Positions 26,453 through 33,612 of a stretch of 64,000 nt of DNA are shown here, one piece after another. Source of the stretch: Bacteroidota bacterium (GTDB taxonomy: Bacteria; Bacteroidota; Bacteroidia; Bacteroidales; Prolixibacteraceae); the NCBI GenBank assembly GCA_023251455.1, contig JAHEYT010000027.1, forward strand, positions 62,001 to 126,000, given 5' to 3'. The notes under the pieces were generated by a model. It saw only the letters and a list, made by a program, of their open reading frames with translations. It had not been told where the DNA came from and ran no database searches. The first letter of the stretch is position 1. Each line of letters starts with the position of its first letter. The translations under genes and the position numbers were made by a program.

Positions 26453-27376
26453 TTAAGCCTTGAAATTTCCGGTATCAACCCACTCGTTTTTCAGGAGCGA
26501 CCACCAATCGTCGGCAAGTCCCTGAAGTACATATTCGTATGGCAGCCAACCGTATCCGTTTTGTCCCCACTCTTCGCCCCACGAATTACGGATAAGCAAA
26601 GCTCCGGTAGTTTCAACACTTCCGACAATGGCATTCTTTATTTTCATGTTATCGTCGTATCCGGCCACAACGATGGCATGACCACCTTCAATTCTTTCGC
26701 CTTTGGTAGGGTATGGTATTTTTCCGTCGTTATTACCTGCCTGGCTAATCGAACTGTAAACGGTGAAGCCAAACATTGAAGGAAGTCCTGCGGCAAGATT
26801 TGTCTTGATTCGGGTTAACAATTGGTCAGCTGGCGTTCCAGGAGGATCGAGCCTATAATAACTGAGCGGTTGATAGTTTTGGGCAAATGCATAACAGAAT
26901 GCGGATGGCTCTTTGTCGAAATTTGTAATTTTATACGGCCAGTATTCTTCAGGAGGTACGCCAAACAGCACCAAGGCACCCATCGTACTCCGCAGGAAGG
27001 CTCCGGTATCGCCTTTTTCTTTCATCAGGTTTCGGGTGGCCTTATAAAGGAATAATCTCGACGCATCAATGTGTTTTCCAAAGGCACGACGCTCAAAATA
27101 TTCGACCAGCCCAACACCCGCATTTGCGGTGCACGAACCGAGTTCGCCCTGATCTTCAACGGGCGAAAACCAATTGACCAGAGATACCTTTTTAGGCAAT
27201 ATAGTTTTTGCGGTTTTACTTGCCCCAGCTTTAGAAAGCATTTTCTGAATCGAATCTTTCTGGCCAAGCGCCTGGAGCCGGGTCGACACATTATCATTTT
27301 CAACTGTGAGATCCCTGAAATCAGGATAATCAGGAAGCCAGCCCATTCCTAATCTTCTCCGAATAAATATTCCCAT
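26453..27376 (-). CDS. Papain-like (C1 family) cysteine protease
   Basis: A 307-residue protein with the complete C1 catalytic set: oxyanion Gln and nucleophile Cys in VEDQGELGSCTANAGVG, catalytic His in IEGGHAIVVAGYD, and Asn in LIRNSWGEEWGQNGYG. It begins MGIFIRRRLGMGWLPDYPDF without a recognisable signal peptide; the first about 80 residues may act as a propeptide. ATG at 27376 is chosen because AAGGAGG precedes it; a longer frame to 27418 lacks this. It is the first gene of the site C unit, with the palindrome only 58 bp upstream. Papain-like enzymes are sporadic in bacteria, so its setting in a stress-like island is notable. Confidence 0.9.
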   Translation of the reverse strand: MGIFIRRRLGMGWLPDYPDFRDLTVENDNVSTRLQALGQKDSIQKMLSKAGASKTAKTILPKKVSLVNWFSPVEDQGELGSCTANAGVGLVEYFERRAFGKHIDASRLFLYKATRNLMKEKGDTGAFLRSTMGALVLFGVPPEEYWPYKITNFDKEPSAFCYAFAQNYQPLSYYRLDPPGTPADQLLTRIKTNLAAGLPSMFGFTVYSSISQAGNNDGKIPYPTKGERIEGGHAIVVAGYDDNMKIKNAIVGSVETTGALLIRNSWGEEWGQNGYGWLPYEYVLQGLADDWWSLLKNEWVDTGNFKA

Positions 27377-27433
27377 AATAACCTCCTTTAAAATTACATT
27401 CAATAAAATTACACCCAAAGTTTGCCACTGGTC

Positions 27434-27453
27434 AATAGCACGAAAGTGTCATT
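27434..27453 (-). promoter_or_regulatory. Island operator site C with adjoining promoter elements
   Basis: AATAGCAC-GAAA-GTGTCATT. In the transcription direction ACTTT follows after 13 bp (27417-27421) and a -7-like TAATTTTA after 23 bp (27404-27411). The palindrome centre would then be near -44 relative to the inferred start, where activators often bind. The protease start codon is 58 bp downstream. Confidence 0.75.
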
Positions 27454-27515
27454 CCCATATAAAATAAATTTCGAATGAGTTGAGTATTCTCATTAGCCAG
27501 ACTTATTCTGAAAAA

Positions 27516-27562
27516 GCAAATCGAATAATAACCAGTCAATTAAACTGTCATTATTCGATTGC
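27516..27562 (-). terminator. Long AT-rich hairpin downstream of the peroxiredoxin unit
   Basis: AATCGAATAAT at 27519-27529 pairs perfectly with ATTATTCGATT at 27550-27560. The stem can be extended by GC past one bulged base, and there is an inner CAGT/ACTG stem. It lies between the peroxiredoxin unit and site C and probably ends the upstream transcript. There is no clean T-run, so a regulatory hairpin is also possible. Confidence 0.45.
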
Positions 27563-27637
27563 ACCTAAAAAAAAGCAACTCTCTATTGTGCTATACTTAT
27601 GAAAAAAAAAGTCAGTTTACGAAGCAACCAGAATACC

Positions 27638-27718
27638 TTATTTTTTATCAATCTGGTATAAGTACGCTTTCCCTCCAGCCGAAAGCACAGCTGTATAGCT
27701 ACCCACATCTATAATCAT
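27638..27718 (-). pseudogene. 26-codon frame resembling the end of a secretion-signal domain
   Basis: The start overlaps the peroxiredoxin stop codon (TAATG). The frame encodes MIIDVGSYTAVLSAGGKAYL then YQIDKK and a stop. The pattern GSY-x-hydrophobic-x-GG-K-x-Y-x-x-x-I-x-K-K looks like the last strands of a type IX secretion C-terminal domain. It is far too short to act alone, so it may be the tail of a decayed gene, a coupled mini-peptide or chance. Confidence 0.3.
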
Positions 27719-28470
27719 TATTTATTTGAATTGTCCATCACTAATGATTTATTCGCCTTTTTGAACCACAAATAGCCACCAACATTGTAATAATCATCTT
27801 TTAGCTTAGGATTTGCAGCTAATTCTCCGTCTGTGTAAGGATAGTGAGGAACGATAACGTCATCTCCATTTTTCCAGTTTGCCGGAGTGGCAACCAAGTC
27901 TCGATCTGCTGTTTGTAGCGCAATTAAAATTCTTTCTATTTCCTGCATATTACGACCTACCTGCATTGGATAGAAATTGATTGATCTCACAATATTATTT
28001 GGATCGATGATGTAAACGCCTCTGATATCTTTGTTTGTACTGGTTGGAGTATGCAGCATTCCGTATCGCATTGAAGCCAAATGCGATTGGTCATCGATGA
28101 TTGGAAATTCAATCTTTTGAGGTCCCCGTCCTTTATAATCCAGTCCTTCAAGCCATGTTTTCCACCGCTTGTGCTCAGTCACATCATCAGTTGAAATAAT
28201 CGCAATTTGAGTATTTAATTCTTCAAATTCCTTCTGCATGAAAGCAAGTTCCGAAAGTTCGGAGGAGCAAACCGGTGTAAAATCCTGAGGGTGGCTGAAT
28301 AAAATTTTCCATTTTTTCCCGTAATCATCCGGAAAGTTAAGTGTACCATTAGTGGTTTCAGCTGTAAATGAAGGCGCTACAGACCCGATTAACGGAATTT
28401 TAGTACTTTGCGAGAAAACTGTTGCAAGCATAAAAGCTACCGACACAAAAGTTAATGCTAATTTTTTCAT
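27718..28470 (-). CDS. Exported 1-Cys (Prx6-type) peroxiredoxin
   Basis: Thiol peroxidase that reduces H2O2 or organic peroxides. A signal peptide (MKKLALTFVSVAFMLATVFS) suggests periplasmic action, unusual for Prx6-type enzymes, which are normally cytosolic. The peroxidatic Cys68 is in HPQDFTPVCSSEL, and the C-terminal Prx6-type region TPANWKNGDDVIVP is present. No resolving-Cys partner is evident. ATG at 28470 is chosen because it gives a proper signal peptide; a longer frame to 28494 adds only a lysine-rich stretch. It heads the minus-strand island. Site D lies about 370 bp upstream and points toward it. Confidence 0.9.
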   Translation of the reverse strand: MKKLALTFVSVAFMLATVFSQSTKIPLIGSVAPSFTAETTNGTLNFPDDYGKKWKILFSHPQDFTPVCSSELSELAFMQKEFEELNTQIAIISTDDVTEHKRWKTWLEGLDYKGRGPQKIEFPIIDDQSHLASMRYGMLHTPTSTNKDIRGVYIIDPNNIVRSINFYPMQVGRNMQEIERILIALQTADRDLVATPANWKNGDDVIVPHYPYTDGELAANPKLKDDYYNVGGYLWFKKANKSLVMDNSNK

Positions 28471-28840
28471 GATTTCATTTTTTTTGATTTTCAATTTTTT
28501 TAAGCTGTATATCTTCCGAACTTTCGGATTGATTTAAATAATCCACCAGAAAGTGGAGTAATTAGGGGGAAATAGTTAATGTTCGCAGAACCACTTAAGG
28601 TTCAATCCCATTATTGGGGGAGTACAAAAATGAATTTTAGGGTATAATCATAAACGAACTAATCGGTTAAAATATCACAGTAAGCATATATTTGAATCTT
28701 AATGTCTTTAATAGAAGTTTAGTTGTATCTGGTAAAAAATTGTCTCTAAAAGTATTAAGTAAAGGAAACTGCTGCTGTTTTCTGTTTATAAGTTATTTAC
28801 TGCCCTCATTCAAATTTACAGCTAAAGTACAACACAGGGC
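28471..28840. other. Leader between the peroxiredoxin gene and site D
   Basis: This is 370 bp of AT-rich sequence without a supported gene. If transcription starts at site D, the peroxiredoxin mRNA would carry a leader of about 335 nt, long enough for a small RNA or regulatory structure. I could not recognise one. A tRNA T-loop-like GGTTCAATCCC at about 28600 lacks a stem and is rejected. Confidence 0.35.
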
Positions 28841-28860
28841 AATAGCACAAAAGTGTCATT
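28841..28860 (-). promoter_or_regulatory. Island operator site D with adjoining promoter elements
   Basis: AATAGCAC-AAAA-GTGTCATT. Reading leftwards, ACTTT follows after 13 bp (28824-28828) and a perfect -7 box TAAATTTG after 23 bp (28811-28818), the same arrangement as site C. This predicts leftward transcription toward the peroxiredoxin gene. It also lies 222 bp upstream of the divergent LuxR-type gene, so autoregulation is possible. Confidence 0.75.
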
Positions 28861-29030
28861 CTCATAATATTACGTTTAGCGAACTTTTTATTGAATTCAA
28901 TGTTTTGCACAGTGATGGTATTTTTTGTGATTGAGTTTTGAAAACACAAAATGGACCGTAGCCTGTTAATTTTTGAAGAGTTTCCGAAAAAACAAAAAAT
29001 CTGTTTTCGTTAATTCTTCACTTTCAGTTG

Positions 29031-29039
29031 TATCTTTTG
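29031..29039 (+). promoter_or_regulatory. Candidate -7 box for the LuxR-type regulator
   Basis: TATCTTTTG lies 44 bp before the ATG at 29083 and is close to TAnnTTTG with one extra T. TTTTCG near 29003 is a weak -33 candidate. Confidence 0.35.
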
Positions 29040-29082
29040 CAAATTTTTGAAGTATACGTTAATTCAATTAATGTTTTGCACC

Positions 29083-29874
29083 ATGGAGAATGAAACCAAA
29101 TCTAACGCATTAGATGCTGTAAATCATGATGTCCATCTCCCCAATGCTACTAATGCTACGAATATTATTCTTCCTGATCTTGAGGTGATAGGTCATAAAT
29201 TGTATGGAACCTTCCCTACTGATTTCTTTAGTTCATGTCTGGTTGATTATTCCGGAAAGCAATTTTCCTGTGTTCACGACCATTGCAAAGAGCATAATCT
29301 CTGTTTCAATGAAAACTTATTAGCCCATAATTTCAATTTTCATGAACTCCATTTTCACCAGGGAGATCGGATGCTTTGGTGCGATAAAGTCTTTCCTGAC
29401 ATCCTCAAGTTTATTGGTTCTGAGCCAAATGTGGAACCATCGGATTACCGGTTTATTTTTAATCATCGGTACATCAGGAAGGATGGAAGTATTTCCCAAT
29501 TCATGCACGAAGGATCGATAACCTTTGTTGATGACAAATGCTTACCGGTTTTAAACCTGAAAGTGTTTTTCGAAATCGCTGATATCAAGGCTGATGAAAC
29601 CATAATATTGACGATATTCAGGTATTCGGCTGAACATGGATATCGAAAAGTTTTGACCAAAATGTATTCAAATACCAGTAATTCTATTTTATCACTGAGA
29701 GAATTGGAGATTATCAAGCTTTGCCACGAAGGACTGAGCAGTAAAATGATAGCCGACAAGTTAAAGCTTAGTATCCATACTGTGAAAAACCACAAACGCA
29801 ATTGCATGGAGAAAACACTGACTCACAATATCTCGGAATTAATCCATGTTTGTATTCAAAATCATTGGCTGTAA
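29083..29874 (+). CDS. LuxR-type transcriptional regulator with an N-terminal sensor region
   Basis: A cytosolic DNA-binding protein of 263 residues. Residues about 30-185 have a PAS-like look (GDRMLWCDKVFPDI, then FNHRYIRKDGSISQFMHEGS), typical of a regulator family expanded in Bacteroidota. The C-terminal GerE/LuxR helix-turn-helix reads SLRELEIIKLCHEGLSSKMI, then ADKLKLSIHTVKNHKRN. There is no receiver domain, so it is not a classical response regulator. ATG at 29083 is preferred; an in-frame ATG at 29071 and TTG at 29047 are alternatives. It is divergent from the minus-strand island at whose head it sits, and LuxR-type proteins bind about 20-bp inverted repeats, so it is the best candidate to read sites A-D (inference). 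Confidence 0.85.
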   Translation: MENETKSNALDAVNHDVHLPNATNATNIILPDLEVIGHKLYGTFPTDFFSSCLVDYSGKQFSCVHDHCKEHNLCFNENLLAHNFNFHELHFHQGDRMLWCDKVFPDILKFIGSEPNVEPSDYRFIFNHRYIRKDGSISQFMHEGSITFVDDKCLPVLNLKVFFEIADIKADETIILTIFRYSAEHGYRKVLTKMYSNTSNSILSLRELEIIKLCHEGLSSKMIADKLKLSIHTVKNHKRNCMEKTLTHNISELIHVCIQNHWL

Positions 29875-29951
29875 TTAAAGCCTCAGCTATAAGATTACCG
29901 CCTTAATTCTGAAAATTACTCTATTTTTGCTCTCTGAACAATTCATAATTC

Positions 29952-30425
29952 ATGAAACAGGTACTTTTTGTATGCCTCGGAAATATTTGCCGAAGCCCCA
30001 GCGCCGAAGCCGTTTTTAATGCTTTGATTGAAAAGAATGGACTTGCAGAAGAACTGAAGTGCGACTCGGCAGGAACTGCAGCTTATCACGCTGGCGACCA
30101 GGCTGATTACCGGATGAAGCAATTTGCGCAAAAAAGAGGATATTGTCTGACCAGCATTTCAAGACAGGTAGATCCGAAGGTAGATTTTGACCGTTTCGAT
30201 TACATCATTGGGATGGATAGTCAAAATGTGCGCGATTTGAAAGCGGTTGCCCGAAACGAAAATGACCGGAAGAAAATCTCACTTATGACTGATTATTGTT
30301 CCGGCAAAAAATATGATTCAGTTCCGGATCCCTATTTTGGCGGAGCCGCCGGGTTTGAATTGGTTCTTGATATTTTGGAAGATGCTTGCAAAGGCCTGAT
30401 CCATAAGCTTCAGAAACCTGCATAA
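29952..30425 (+). CDS. Low-molecular-weight protein tyrosine phosphatase
   Basis: The 157-residue cytosolic phosphatase has the P-loop FVCLGNICRSPSAEA (Cys8-x5-Arg14-Ser15) near the N-terminus and the general acid Asp in SVPDPYFGG. Length is normal. Such enzymes dephosphorylate BY-kinases or other proteins; no kinase or polysaccharide gene is nearby, so the partner is unknown. It ends with a strong terminator. Confidence 0.93.
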   Translation: MKQVLFVCLGNICRSPSAEAVFNALIEKNGLAEELKCDSAGTAAYHAGDQADYRMKQFAQKRGYCLTSISRQVDPKVDFDRFDYIIGMDSQNVRDLKAVARNENDRKKISLMTDYCSGKKYDSVPDPYFGGAAGFELVLDILEDACKGLIHKLQKPA

Positions 30426-30442
30426 CAAACTTGAATTAATTG

Positions 30443-30485
30443 AAACAGCCCTTGTTCGAGAAATTACTCAGAACAAGGGCTGTTT
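30443..30485 (+). terminator. Terminator between the convergent LMW-PTP and racemase-family genes
   Basis: A perfect 15-bp stem (30443-30457 with 30471-30485) has a 13-nt loop. The right arm runs into TTTATTT, and the left arm begins AAA, so it can act in both directions. Confidence 0.85.
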
Positions 30486-30504
30486 TATTTGCTGGAAACT
30501 GATG

Positions 30505-31212
30505 TTATCCGATTGCAGCATCCAGAATTCGTTCGACATGAATTTTGGTGGTATTCAGCAATTCAATGTCTTCCATATCGCTTGATTTCAGGATAAGCGG
30601 TAACTCGGTACCTCCCAATATCAGGCTATCAATCTGACCTTCATTATACATACGGTTGGCAATCGATAATAAATGGCTTTTTGTTTCAGGTAAAAATCTA
30701 CCCCGGACCAGTTCTTCCATATAAACTTTATGGATGTATTTTCGCTCGTCGGGCATTGGAGTTATTATTTCCATTCCGCTAGCTTCAAAACCATCCTGAA
30801 AAAATTCTCCTTCCATGGTAGGCAATGTTCCAAATAAACCTAATCGGTTATGCCCTTTGGCTTGCGCATAGGCTATGGTCGAGTCTACAATGCTTACCAT
30901 CTTTGTTTTAACCCGCTGTGCAAGTGGTTCAAAAACCAGATGCGGGGTGTTCGAAGCCATAAAAATTACTTTGGCTCCGGCTTTTTCAAGTACAAATATT
31001 TCCTCCGATAAAAAGTCAACTAACTCATCTAAATGGTCATTGGTAATCAACTCCATCATGTGAGTCATGTTGATGCTGTTGATGATGATAGACGGATATT
31101 CACGCTGACCAGTGCGTTCCTGAAATCTGGAAATGAGACGATTGTAGTAATCAACTGTTGAAGCTGGGGCAATTCCCCCAATCATTCCGATAGTTTTATA
31201 ATGTTTGAGCAT
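30505..31212 (-). CDS. Aspartate/glutamate racemase-family protein lacking both catalytic Cys
   Basis: The 235-residue protein has the family start IGMIGGIAPASTVDYYNRLI and overall length of Asp/Glu racemases. The family's two catalytic cysteines (C-x-N-T-M-H and L-G-C-T-E) are replaced here: FMASNTPHLV carries Ala and Ser where Cys is expected, and LILGGTELPLIL carries Gly. A cysteine-dependent racemase reaction is therefore unlikely, and the protein may do another reaction or bind a ligand. It is a single minus-strand gene, with a short gap to the SUI1-like gene upstream. Confidence 0.8.
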   Translation of the reverse strand: MLKHYKTIGMIGGIAPASTVDYYNRLISRFQERTGQREYPSIIINSINMTHMMELITNDHLDELVDFLSEEIFVLEKAGAKVIFMASNTPHLVFEPLAQRVKTKMVSIVDSTIAYAQAKGHNRLGLFGTLPTMEGEFFQDGFEASGMEIITPMPDERKYIHKVYMEELVRGRFLPETKSHLLSIANRMYNEGQIDSLILGGTELPLILKSSDMEDIELLNTTKIHVERILDAAIG

Positions 31213-31307
31213 ACCTGAAACGGTTTATTTAGAGCATCAATGAATTTATCAAATCATATTCTATATCCTTCGCCACTTCCCGTCTGCTTTTTCCTTTTTC
31301 GAGCTAA

Positions 31308-31652
31308 TTATCCTCCTGAACGTTTGACTTTGTAACTGGCACTTTTGAGAATCTCAATCACTTTGTTACAAAAATCACCTTGAATCAGGATTTCTCCATC
31401 TTTAGCAGAACCTCCCACTCCACATTTTGTTTTCAGTAGTTTGGCCAATTCTTTCAAATCATCGTCTTTCCCAACAAAGCCGGTAATCAGGGTAGCTTTC
31501 TTCCCATTTCGCTGTTTTTTGTCGAGTTGAACCCGCAGATCCTGTTTCCCTGGCTGAAGTGTTTCCTTCTCCTCGTCGCTACCGCTCTCGTATTGAAAAT
31601 CGGGGTTGGTTGAATAAACCGTACCCAGCCTGTCTTTCCAGTCGTTGGCCAT
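31308..31652 (-). CDS. yciH: SUI1/eIF1-like translation factor (YciH family)
   Basis: The 114-residue protein has the conserved SUI1 core KKATLITGFVGKDDDLKELA, then KTKCGVGGSAKDGEILIQGD, as in bacterial YciH, a homologue of eukaryotic eIF1 that can influence initiation fidelity in vitro. The N-terminal about 40 residues are acidic and probably flexible. It lies 95 bp upstream of the racemase-family gene on the same strand. Its role in bacteria is not settled. Confidence 0.9.
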   Translation of the reverse strand: MANDWKDRLGTVYSTNPDFQYESGSDEEKETLQPGKQDLRVQLDKKQRNGKKATLITGFVGKDDDLKELAKLLKTKCGVGGSAKDGEILIQGDFCNKVIEILKSASYKVKRSGG

Positions 31653-31890
31653 TTTATTTTCTGAAATTTGCGCTCAAAGATAGCAGATTTTAATACTGAT
31701 TATTTTTATATTGTTTCTAATTTGTTTCAGTTTCAATAAAATATCTGAATAGGTTCTCGTTTCTTGTATAACACAGATAAGCTGAGATATTCAGGAAAGT
31801 TCTAGCTTCGATTTATATCGCATCTGTTCAACTGATTTAGATTTGAGGATAGATAAACAAACCTCCAGATTTAATCAATTGGGTACATTT

Positions 31891-33534
31891 CTACCACAAA
31901 ACATCTTCCAGAATACTTCCTGAACAATGATCGGGAATTGGCACGTGCAGAATCTCCAGAATAGTTGGAACCATGTCTTCTCCCTGAATCTTTTTCCGAA
32001 TTTGTAATTGTTTTACTGCATTTCCATACATGATGAAAGGAATGTTGGAGTTGTCATTGTAAATAGTTTTCTCGTATTTGTAAACTGGCTGCCAGCCATC
32101 TTCGAGTTGAAAAAGTACATCTCCGGAACGTTTAAAATTGTATGAATTGGCGATTACAGCCAGCTGCCCTTTTGCATAATCGCCCTGCTCGAACGAAGTT
32201 GAAGGCAAAGCAATTTTTACTCCTTCAAACTGATTGATAAAATTGGCAGTTTTGGTTTGAATGTCTTGCAGCGAAACGTTTTTCTTTTCGAGTAATTCAC
32301 GGTTAAAATAAAGTTGCTGGTCACCAACTACCTCAATCCAATCGCCCTGTCCGTATGTAATATTCAGGAATGATTTTAACAGGGCAATTGCACTTTCAGG
32401 AGAGAACGCGCCGACAGGCATATTGAATTCTTCCTTCATATAATCAACCGGATAGATCGATGAACAGGTTGATGTAAGAACAACCAACGAATTTCCTTTA
32501 CCAATAGTTTTATCGAGAAAGTCAAGGATCAAAGCAATGTCCTGATCAAGGCGTAAGTATGTATCTTCCATTTCAATAGAGGCAGGTCCGAAGGAATTAT
32601 TTTCATAATCCATTGAGGTAAAAGTCAGCGTTAAAAGATCAGGATATTCATCTTTCCCAAGGTTTTCGGCCAGAATTAAACTGGTTGCAAAATCCTTCAC
32701 CATATTATTTCCGAATGGTGTGGTTTTCAAAAACTTGTAATTGACTGCCTTTCCCTTGAGTTTTTTCATGCTATATGGAAACGTGTTCCATTTGTCGAAA
32801 TAGCCTTTTTCAAGAATATAGTCGTCGGGCAGGCTTTCCTCGTAGCTTGTGATAGGAAGTAAGGTCGCCCAGTCGCGCTGGGTAAATGTTTTGGCATATT
32901 CTTTTTCGTTGAACAGACGCACCCACTCCGGAAAGGTAGCGACATAATACGAACTTGAAATCATATGACCGTTTTGAGTGTCGAACCAATAGGCTCCATT
33001 GGCTGCATGGCCTGCCGAAAGCACTGCGCTGACATCATTCATAGCCACACTAAATACTTTCGACTTGTTACGGTTGCTAATTTTAATGAGGTCGCCCAAA
33101 GTTGGTGACAGAAGTTTCGTTGCCGAGCGTTCGCCATCTTTCGAATCGCTCCCAACAGTGATAAAATAATCGTCGGCAATGCAGTTAATTTCTTTTTTCT
33201 TCAGTCTGTCATACCACCTGTCGCTAACGATACCATGAGTAGCCGGGTAAACACCTGTAAAAAGGGTTGCTGTTCCGGTTGAAATCTTCTGAACATGTAA
33301 ATCGAGCTGGGCATTGCTGCAAACCGCACCTTCGTTAACCAGCCGTTTGAACCCACCCTCCTGAAATTTATTCCAATACCTCGAAAGATAATCGGTACGC
33401 ATTTGGTCGACCGAAATTACGACCACTATTTTGGGAATGTTGGCATTGTTGTTTTTCGTATTTTGTGCAGTAAGGGAATTTCCACAAAGAATTGTCAATA
33501 AGGTGAAAACACCTAGTATGTTTATTTTTGTCAT
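31891..33534 (-). CDS. PafA-like alkaline phosphatase superfamily protein, probable pseudoenzyme
   Basis: An exported 547-residue protein with the fold of Bacteroidota PafA-type phosphatases (VVVISVDQMRTDYLSRYWNK, HGIVSDRWYD, EDTYLRLDQDIALILDFLDK). Nearly all catalytic positions have changed. The nucleophile region, usually T-x-x-G-H-A, reads ISTGTAT. The Lys/Arg pair (LKDR) reads MNDV. The zinc ligands in DY-x-GH read DYENN, the usual T-A-D-H-G reads TSTCSS, and the late THG-x-x-x-YDTH reads YEKTIYNDNSN. Only the first Asp is kept. Start at 33534 gives a signal peptide (ILGVFTLLTILCGNSLTA); a longer frame to 33558 is less likely. It may have become a binding protein. Confidence 0.8.
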   Translation of the reverse strand: MTKINILGVFTLLTILCGNSLTAQNTKNNNANIPKIVVVISVDQMRTDYLSRYWNKFQEGGFKRLVNEGAVCSNAQLDLHVQKISTGTATLFTGVYPATHGIVSDRWYDRLKKKEINCIADDYFITVGSDSKDGERSATKLLSPTLGDLIKISNRNKSKVFSVAMNDVSAVLSAGHAANGAYWFDTQNGHMISSSYYVATFPEWVRLFNEKEYAKTFTQRDWATLLPITSYEESLPDDYILEKGYFDKWNTFPYSMKKLKGKAVNYKFLKTTPFGNNMVKDFATSLILAENLGKDEYPDLLTLTFTSMDYENNSFGPASIEMEDTYLRLDQDIALILDFLDKTIGKGNSLVVLTSTCSSIYPVDYMKEEFNMPVGAFSPESAIALLKSFLNITYGQGDWIEVVGDQQLYFNRELLEKKNVSLQDIQTKTANFINQFEGVKIALPSTSFEQGDYAKGQLAVIANSYNFKRSGDVLFQLEDGWQPVYKYEKTIYNDNSNIPFIMYGNAVKQLQIRKKIQGEDMVPTILEILHVPIPDHCSGSILEDVLW

Positions 33535-33612
33535 GGTTGGCTTAAATTTGAGTGGCAAAAGTATAAAAACAAAGAATCATACCCAATTACTAACTGAAAA
33601 CGTATTCCGAAC

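Noticed and set aside
28595-28620. tRNA T-loop-like GGTTCAATCCC
   Set aside because: The flanking bases do not form a T-stem and no acceptor, D or anticodon arms are found nearby.
19158-28860. Reading the GCAC...GTG palindromes as sigma-54 or CRP/FNR sites
   Set aside because: The GG/GC spacing of sigma-54 promoters is absent, and TGTGA-N6-TCACA or TTGAT-N4-ATCAA do not match.
28692-28934. 80-residue plus-strand frame between the peroxiredoxin and regulator genes
   Set aside because: It runs across operator site D and its promoter boxes, has no ribosome-binding site and its composition looks non-coding.
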